Positions 59,222 to 64,000 of a DNA stretch of 64,000 bases are shown here, one piece after another; position 1 is the stretch's first letter; each line of letters opens with the position of its first letter. Source of the DNA: an uncultured bacterium. GTDB taxonomy: Bacteria > Bacteroidota > Bacteroidia > Bacteroidales > Marinifilaceae. The stretch lies in the NCBI GenBank assembly GCA_905216195.1, contig CAJMSX010000003.1, positions 52,649 to 116,648 of the forward strand, written 5' to 3'. The translations under genes were made by a program, and so were the position numbers. A model generated the notes under the pieces. The model did no database searches and was not told where the DNA came from. It saw only the letters and a program-made list of their open reading frames with translations.

Positions 59222-59530
59222 TTAATACCTCCGGTTGTTGTATCCGCCACGGTTTGAGTTATAGCCTCCGCCGTTGTTGCTCCTTTCCATACGCGGACGA
59301 GCTACAGCCACCCGGATCACTTTACCGTCGTATTCAGCTTCATTCAATTCGGAAATAGCCTTCTGACCTTCGGTATCGTTAGTCATTTCTACGAAACCGA
59401 AACCTCTCGAGCGGCCTGATTCCCGGTCCATGATTACTTTGGCTGAAGAAATTTCGCCGTATTCTGCAAACAAATGGTTTAAATCGGCATCGTTCACGCC
59501 GTAGCTTAAATTGGAAATGTAAATGTTCAT
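59222..59530 (-). CDS. RRM-type RNA-binding protein
   Basis: Encodes 102 residues. One RNA recognition motif spans about residues 1-78: RNP2 is IYISNLS and RNP1 is RGFGFVEM. A Gly/Asn/Arg-rich tail follows (ERSNNGGGYNSNRGGYNNRR). Such proteins resemble cyanobacterial cold-induced Rbp proteins and bind single-stranded RNA. Codon use is strong, suggesting high expression. The long leader (about 95-125 bases) with two promoter boxes hints at post-transcriptional or temperature control, which is inference. Confidence 0.94.
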   Translation of the reverse strand: MNIYISNLSYGVNDADLNHLFAEYGEISSAKVIMDRESGRSRGFGFVEMTNDTEGQKAISELNEAEYDGKVIRVAVARPRMERSNNGGGYNSNRGGYNNRRY

Positions 59531-59631
59531 GGTAAATAAACTTTAAAATAAATATTAAATAAATGAGGCTGAAAAAAAATTGAAAGAAAAGTCCACAAAC
59601 AATAACATGAACTGCGGCAGGAATTCTAATA

Positions 59632-59668
59632 CAAATCTATATTTCTTCTCAAATACCCGACAAAGGTA
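59632..59668 (-). promoter_or_regulatory. Two -7 boxes before the RRM gene
   Basis: Minus-strand TACCTTTG (59661-59668) and TAGATTTG (59632-59639) both match TAnnTTTG. They would give leaders of about 125 and 95 bases. Confidence 0.5.
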
Positions 59669-59780
59669 AACTAATATTTTGAATTAGTACGATAATTTCC
59701 TCTTTTATTTTTATGGAAGGAGGAGAGCAGGTGGTTTTCCTCCTGCTGCTCCCCTATTCTCCTCGGATTTCCCTTTTCAC

Positions 59781-62700
59781 CTATAGTAAAATGACCCGCT
59801 TTTGCATCAGATCAGCCAGCTGGGCTTTTAAAGTACGGGCGTTGATCGGTTTGGGCATATAGCCGTCGAAACCGCTTTCCATAACCCGTTGTTCGTCCGA
59901 TGCATAAGCAAAGGCGGTGATGGCAATAATCGGAACTTTAACCGAATATTTGCGGATTTCTTTTGTCGCTTCATATCCGTCCATGCCGGGCATATTGATA
60001 TCCATCAGTATGATCTGCGGGTTATATTCGCGGAACATATTCACCGCTTCCTGTCCGTCCCAGGCATGAATCAACCGGTAATCGTATTTTAAGATGGATT
60101 CGAATAATTTGTAATTACTTTCATTGTCTTCAGCAATTAAAATGACCAATTTATCTTTTTCTATGACAATAGGTTCGTAGACCGGTTTTTTTACCGGTTC
60201 TTCTGTAATCGCCGGCTTGTAGGGTAAGGTAAACCAGAACAAGGAACCTTTTCCTTCTTCCGATTCCACTCCGATATTGCCTCCCATATTGCGGACCAGA
60301 GTCTGGCAAATGGACAGTCCCAATCCGGTACCCTGTGCAAAAGAGTTCAGTTTCACAAAACGTCCGAATATACTTTCTTGCTTATCCTTGGGAATCCCGC
60401 AACCGGTATCGCTGACGTAGAAATACAACTCTTCGTTTCGGTGTTCATAACCGAATCGGATGCTGCCTGAATCGGTGAATTTAATGGCATTCATCATCAG
60501 GTTGAGCATCAATTGGGATACCCTGTTCTTGTCCGTATATACCATTTGTGGCTCATTCCTTCCTTCCAGAATTAATTGGACCGTAGCGGATTTCAGTTTT
60601 AGGCGGCAACTATTTTCCAAATCTTTCATTAACTGGTTTAGTTCTACATTCGAATAATGCAGTTCCAGCGTTCCGGCTTCTATTTTTGACAAATCGAGTA
60701 TGTCGCTGATGAGTTGCAGCAACAAGGCATTGTTGTTTTCTATGATGCTTACATATTCCTGTTTTTCCTTCTGCTCGTCCGTAGAAGCCAAAATTCCGGA
60801 AAAACCGACGATGGCATTCAGGGGAGTGCGGATTTCATGACTCATATTGGCCAGGAAAGCGGATTTCAGGCGGTTCGATTCTTCTGCCCGGTCTTTAGCG
60901 CTAATCAGTTCCAATTCCATCTTTTTCCGGTTGGTAATCACCAGAGAGGAGCCGACCAGGGTTAAAGGTTTTCCCTCATTATCCCGGGTTTCCACGGCAG
61001 CCTGTGCTTCTACCCATTCGATCCGGTGCATTCCTTTTTGTCTGTTTACCACCCGGTATTCTTCTTTTATTTTATCCGTCCGTCCGTCGATCAGATCTTG
61101 AAAGGCTGTTTCCACCCGTTTACGGTCTTCTTTAAATATTTTAGCAAAATATTGGGTATCGGGTACCGCCAGTTGTTCTTCGTTTACGTCTTTACCGTAT
61201 ATACTGAGTTCTATCGGTTTATTGATATCGCACAGAATCGTATGGTTCGATAAATCCCATTTCCAGGGAACGATATTGGCAACATCGAGAGCCATAGCAA
61301 GTTTAGCATTGGTAATACTTAGTTTTTGCTGAGCTTTATGTAGTTCCGTGCTGTCCAGGCAAAATACGTCGATAATATTATTTTGCCGCGTCCCCGTGAC
61401 GACGGCATCGTAAAACTTATCGCTCTGTTTAAAATACCACGGGAATGCGATGGCTTTATTTTCTTTTAATGCGATGTTGATAAATTTCAGAAACTCGGAA
61501 GTAGCTCCCGGAAATATTTCACTGGATTTCCGGTTGATCACTCCCCCTTTGGGAAAAAAATCCTTTTCAAAATAGGTATTTACATTCCTGAAAATCGTGT
61601 CGGCAGGCATTCCCTTATCGTCGGTTACCACTTCCTGACGCATGTAAAGGACAGGCATATTGTCTACCAGATGCTTGTAATCGGCCATAACGGCAATTTC
61701 TTTCCGCTGGGCATTCCTGACCATATTCAGGTTATGCACCCGATAAAGAAACAAGGCGGTCAGTAATAAAATAAAGAGCCCGGATCCGGAGATAATATAC
61801 CGGTTTTGTTCCCAAAAAGTGAGCGGTTTATTCAGAAAATGGGTATCCGGGGGGCATAGGGAAGGGGAAAGTCCTTTTCGTTGAAGGATATCGTAATTGA
61901 TAATAGGCGCAGCATCCGAAGGATTATAAAACGGTAATTGCCGGGCCTGTTCTCCCGCAAGTATCCGGGATATCCTTGAAATCAGCTCCCGGTTATACTT
62001 TTCATGGTCATAGGCATAACCACCTACCATACCTTCCCGGGGATTGGTAAAGTCTACAATATTCAAAGCAAAAATGGGAACATTGCTGGTTGTAATGATT
62101 CTGTAGCCGCTTGTCATCAAAAAAGAATTACCGGCAAAAGTCTCCTTATACAGCCAGGAAGAGAAGAGTACTCCGGTTGTTGCGGGATCCATGGCATGCA
62201 GTGAATCCAATACCTGGTTGGTCGATAAATTTTTAGCGGAGAGGAATTGGTAGTTTATATGGGGGTAATAAGTATTCAACACTTCCTTCACGGAATAATC
62301 ATTTTCAGAATTGATTTGTCGTGCGTCCCCGATAAAGATAAGCTTGTCCATTCCGGGAATAATATGGGAGATCAGATCTATATTTTCCCGGATATATAAG
62401 TTAGAATGAAGTAAAACCAAATTATAGGGATCGGTCAGGGAAGAAAGAGGGATACGATTCCTTTCTGCAATCGGACGTTTCTTCAGATAGTCCTCTTTCG
62501 CTCCGACATACTCTGTTTCACCACAGACGACTGTAGGAATATCCCCCCACATTTCCCGATACTCATCCCGTAGAATCAGAGAAGGATTACCCAAGAGTAC
62601 AAGTACCCGGGGAGCATATTCCCCATATTTCGAAAAAAGGACATTTCTGAATTCATTCAGTAGCGTATCGTTATCGATCATCAGCATATTCATATGCTCT

Positions 62701-62900
62701 ACCTGAAGCACCAACTGCGTATCTTTACCGACATATTCCGCTACATCGGAAATGATACGGTTGCTCCAGGGAGAAGATTCCGCATACGAATTAATGCATA
62801 AAACATAATTATTGGTATTTATAGAATCTTTCTGTGCCAGTGTAAACAAGGCTGGCAAGAAAGCAAACAGGAAGAACAGAAGTATTTTTTTTATATTCAT
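59781..62900 (-). CDS. Hybrid sensor kinase with periplasmic binding-like sensor and receiver domain
   Basis: Encodes 1,039 residues from the ATG at 62900 (signal peptide MNIKKILLFFLFAFLPALFT); an in-frame ATG at 62924 is possible. The periplasmic part (about 20-370) resembles an ABC substrate-binding fold (RVLVLLGNPSLILRDEYREM; MDKLIFIGDARQINSENDYS). A membrane segment (about 372-392) is followed by two PAS-like domains. The H box is ANMSHEIRTPLNAIVGFSG, the ATPase has LMLNLMMNAIKFT, DTGCGIP and GTGLGLSICQT. The receiver has the Asp in IILMDINMPGMDG and Lys in YMPKPIN. No DNA-binding domain is attached, so the phosphate must pass to another protein. Confidence 0.93.
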   Translation of the reverse strand: MNIKKILLFFLFAFLPALFTLAQKDSINTNNYVLCINSYAESSPWSNRIISDVAEYVGKDTQLVLQVEHMNMLMIDNDTLLNEFRNVLFSKYGEYAPRVLVLLGNPSLILRDEYREMWGDIPTVVCGETEYVGAKEDYLKKRPIAERNRIPLSSLTDPYNLVLLHSNLYIRENIDLISHIIPGMDKLIFIGDARQINSENDYSVKEVLNTYYPHINYQFLSAKNLSTNQVLDSLHAMDPATTGVLFSSWLYKETFAGNSFLMTSGYRIITTSNVPIFALNIVDFTNPREGMVGGYAYDHEKYNRELISRISRILAGEQARQLPFYNPSDAAPIINYDILQRKGLSPSLCPPDTHFLNKPLTFWEQNRYIISGSGLFILLLTALFLYRVHNLNMVRNAQRKEIAVMADYKHLVDNMPVLYMRQEVVTDDKGMPADTIFRNVNTYFEKDFFPKGGVINRKSSEIFPGATSEFLKFINIALKENKAIAFPWYFKQSDKFYDAVVTGTRQNNIIDVFCLDSTELHKAQQKLSITNAKLAMALDVANIVPWKWDLSNHTILCDINKPIELSIYGKDVNEEQLAVPDTQYFAKIFKEDRKRVETAFQDLIDGRTDKIKEEYRVVNRQKGMHRIEWVEAQAAVETRDNEGKPLTLVGSSLVITNRKKMELELISAKDRAEESNRLKSAFLANMSHEIRTPLNAIVGFSGILASTDEQKEKQEYVSIIENNNALLLQLISDILDLSKIEAGTLELHYSNVELNQLMKDLENSCRLKLKSATVQLILEGRNEPQMVYTDKNRVSQLMLNLMMNAIKFTDSGSIRFGYEHRNEELYFYVSDTGCGIPKDKQESIFGRFVKLNSFAQGTGLGLSICQTLVRNMGGNIGVESEEGKGSLFWFTLPYKPAITEEPVKKPVYEPIVIEKDKLVILIAEDNESNYKLFESILKYDYRLIHAWDGQEAVNMFREYNPQIILMDINMPGMDGYEATKEIRKYSVKVPIIAITAFAYASDEQRVMESGFDGYMPKPINARTLKAQLADLMQKRVILL

Positions 62901-62944
62901 CAGCACCACTTTTAACGCTATCAAAGGATTATGTTTTTGAGGGT

Positions 62945-62952
62945 CAAAGGTA
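62945..62952 (-). promoter_or_regulatory. -7 box for the hybrid kinase gene
   Basis: Minus-strand TACCTTTG matches TAnnTTTG, 45 bases before the ATG at 62900. Confidence 0.55.
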
Positions 62953-63475
62953 TAAAAATACGGAAAGAAAACTACATATTGGACGTAATATTTCGCCTCA
63001 TTTCGCCGGAATATGTTCGGTGTTTTCCGGTAAATGGCCGAAGAATTTTCGGATGGAATTTAAGGACAGGACTTCCGGATAAATGCAAAATTGTGCCGGT
63101 ATACTATCAAATTTCCTGAACATAGTCGGGAAAACGGTAAAAAGAAAGTATGTGGGGATATGAGGGATTATCCAAAGCATTTCCACCTGGTATACCAGGT
63201 GAAATAAAGAAAGGCAGCAGGCTTTCCCTTTTCAGGACGGTGCTACCGGTCCATAAACGTATCCTTAAGAAAAAGAACGAAGTAACGGAAACCGGGTATT
63301 TTAGAGACGTCCTTAAAATTCGACCTGGGAAGGATTCACTCAAATGGGTGTTTCTCTGCAGGATAAGATCGGTTTGTTTCAGAAGAGAGCCCCGGCCTTT
63401 TATAGGAAAAAGTCCTGTTCATACCGGTGTCAAAATATGTTGTATTACTGAAATTAGATTTTTAATTTTGGATAA
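62953..63475. other. Intergenic region
   Basis: About 520 bases with no convincing gene. It contains the 18-bp perfect palindrome CACCTGGTATACCAGGTG at 63184-63201. An open frame at 63150-63494 has no signal peptide, domain or typical composition and is not taken as a gene. Confidence 0.4.
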
Positions 63476-63616
63476 AATTATCTACGAAATGTAGCCTATA
63501 CCGTATTGAGCGAAATGGGTTCGGGCAATGAAGTATTGAAACGCATCCCTAGGGTTTCGGGAGATAACGGTTATTTCGGAAATAATTACTTCCTATTTAC
63601 TCTTTTGTCATTTCAA
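63476..63616 (+). pseudogene. Remnant of a TonB-dependent-type barrel plug domain
   Basis: The frame reads AYTVLSEMGSGNEVLKRIPR then VSGDNGYF, which matches the start of plug domains in OMP_b-brl-type proteins (a strand, then a short loop with VLKxIPxVxxxxG). A TAA lies directly before the frame and the match stops near 63590, where the serine hydrolase tail begins on the other strand. It looks like a fragment left by rearrangement. Confidence 0.45.
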
Positions 63617-64000
63617 TGACATTTCCAAGTTGTTTCAGAATCATTTTGTTTTTTTTAGTATCAAACTCTAAGATTAAATCGACTCCTGCATATTGAAATA
63701 TATTACTGGCAATACATTCTAAGGGTAATTCTTTTTGCCCGCTTACTTGTACAATCAATATGTTTTCCTTTTTTGTTATTAGAAGTTTCATTGGCAGTTC
63801 GGGGGAGGAATACATCCCAAGGTACTTATCTAACTTTTCCGGTGTTAATTCGATTGCCTTGGAAAATGCCGGTAGTTTATAATCTTTTCCGAGATAGATA
63901 CTTAAACAGCCTGACACAATGTTGCTTAGCATATAAGCAACCCCATTCTCTACTAATGCAATAGATAATTTTATTTCGGGGAAATAAAAAACATTAGATT
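63597..64000 (-). CDS. Serine hydrolase, C-terminal part (runs off the window)
   Basis: The frame is open from the window edge to TAA at 63597, about 133 residues. It reads VFYFPEIKLSIALVENG, then MLSNIVSGCLSIYLGKDYKL, then a small beta domain (LDKYLGMYSSPELPMKLLIT). This is the end of a beta-lactamase-family serine hydrolase with its usual C-terminal domain: the PEIKLSIAL strand and the LDKYxGxYSS block. The catalytic SxxK part lies outside the window. The ATG at 63932 is internal, not the start. It converges with the barrel remnant. Confidence 0.75.
   Translation of the reverse strand, partial: SNVFYFPEIKLSIALVENGVAYMLSNIVSGCLSIYLGKDYKLPAFSKAIELTPEKLDKYLGMYSSPELPMKLLITKKENILIVQVSGQKELPLECIASNIFQYAGVDLILEFDTKKNKMILKQLGNVIEMTKE

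Noticed and set aside
63150..63494. 114-codon open frame
   Set aside because: Composition is not protein-like and it runs across an intergenic palindrome.
1..64000. CRISPR arrays, prophage, restriction or antiphage genes
   Set aside because: No regularly spaced repeats, no phage structural genes and no nuclease/methylase genes were seen on either strand.

Overview
The window is chromosomal DNA from a member of the Bacteroidota, most likely order Bacteroidales. The evidence is many promoters with the Bacteroidota -7 box TAnnTTTG, a SusC/SusD pair with an ECF sigma factor and a FecR anti-sigma, a GLPGLI-family protein, a DUF3467 gene after rpoC, the order rpsU-xer-hpf-tuf-trnW-secE-nusG-rplKAJL-rpoBC, and general lack of Shine-Dalgarno sequences. 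The genus is a guess (Odoribacter/Butyricimonas-like); nothing here proves it.

Layout. 1-2.9 kb: probable 6S RNA, zapA and a ZapB-like coiled-coil gene on the minus strand, then an M23 peptidase and a TPR protein. 3.2-4.9 kb: an unknown protein and a secreted GLPGLI protein. 5-19.8 kb: the core translation/transcription block, with a structured rpsU leader, a hairpin between rplL and rpoB, and a strong terminator after rpoC. 19.8-24.7 kb: a histidine kinase/response regulator pair divergent from a TonB-dependent-type barrel whose promoter carries four 11-bp-spaced repeats. 25-28 kb: a frameshifted small membrane gene coupled to a large FAD/Fe-S D-lactate-dehydrogenase-like enzyme. 28.2-36.2 kb (minus): ECF sigma, TlpA-like thioredoxin lipoprotein, FecR, SusC, SusD. 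36.4-37.6 kb: iron-type alcohol dehydrogenase. 38.2-44.3 kb: two FtsX-type permeases, a LolA-like periplasmic protein, an outer-membrane barrel and a LolD-like ATPase behind a promoter embedded in long palindromes, followed by a frameshifted membrane protein and a winged-helix regulator. 44.5-57.4 kb: two tandem pairs of sensor kinases, each an intact kinase followed by a kinase with a decayed ATPase domain. Between the pairs lie a truncated AraC regulator, a membrane LytTR regulator, another TonB-type barrel and a PagL-like lipid A deacylase. 57.7-64 kb: a serine hydrolase lipoprotein, an RRM RNA-binding protein, a 1,000-residue hybrid kinase, a remnant of a TonB-type barrel, and the end of a second serine hydrolase that runs off the window.

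How the parts may work together. The most system-like accessory locus is the permease/permease/LolA-like/barrel/ATPase operon, which by composition could move a lipid or lipoprotein from the inner to the outer membrane, with the neighbouring winged-helix protein as its likely repressor. The second is the duplicated pairing of an active and a degenerate TPR kinase, with no response regulator in the same operon. Several envelope genes in the accessory part are visibly decaying: one small membrane gene, one operon membrane protein, one kinase with an in-frame TAG, one AraC regulator and one barrel fragment.

All functional statements are from reading the sequence and from family knowledge; no database search was run.
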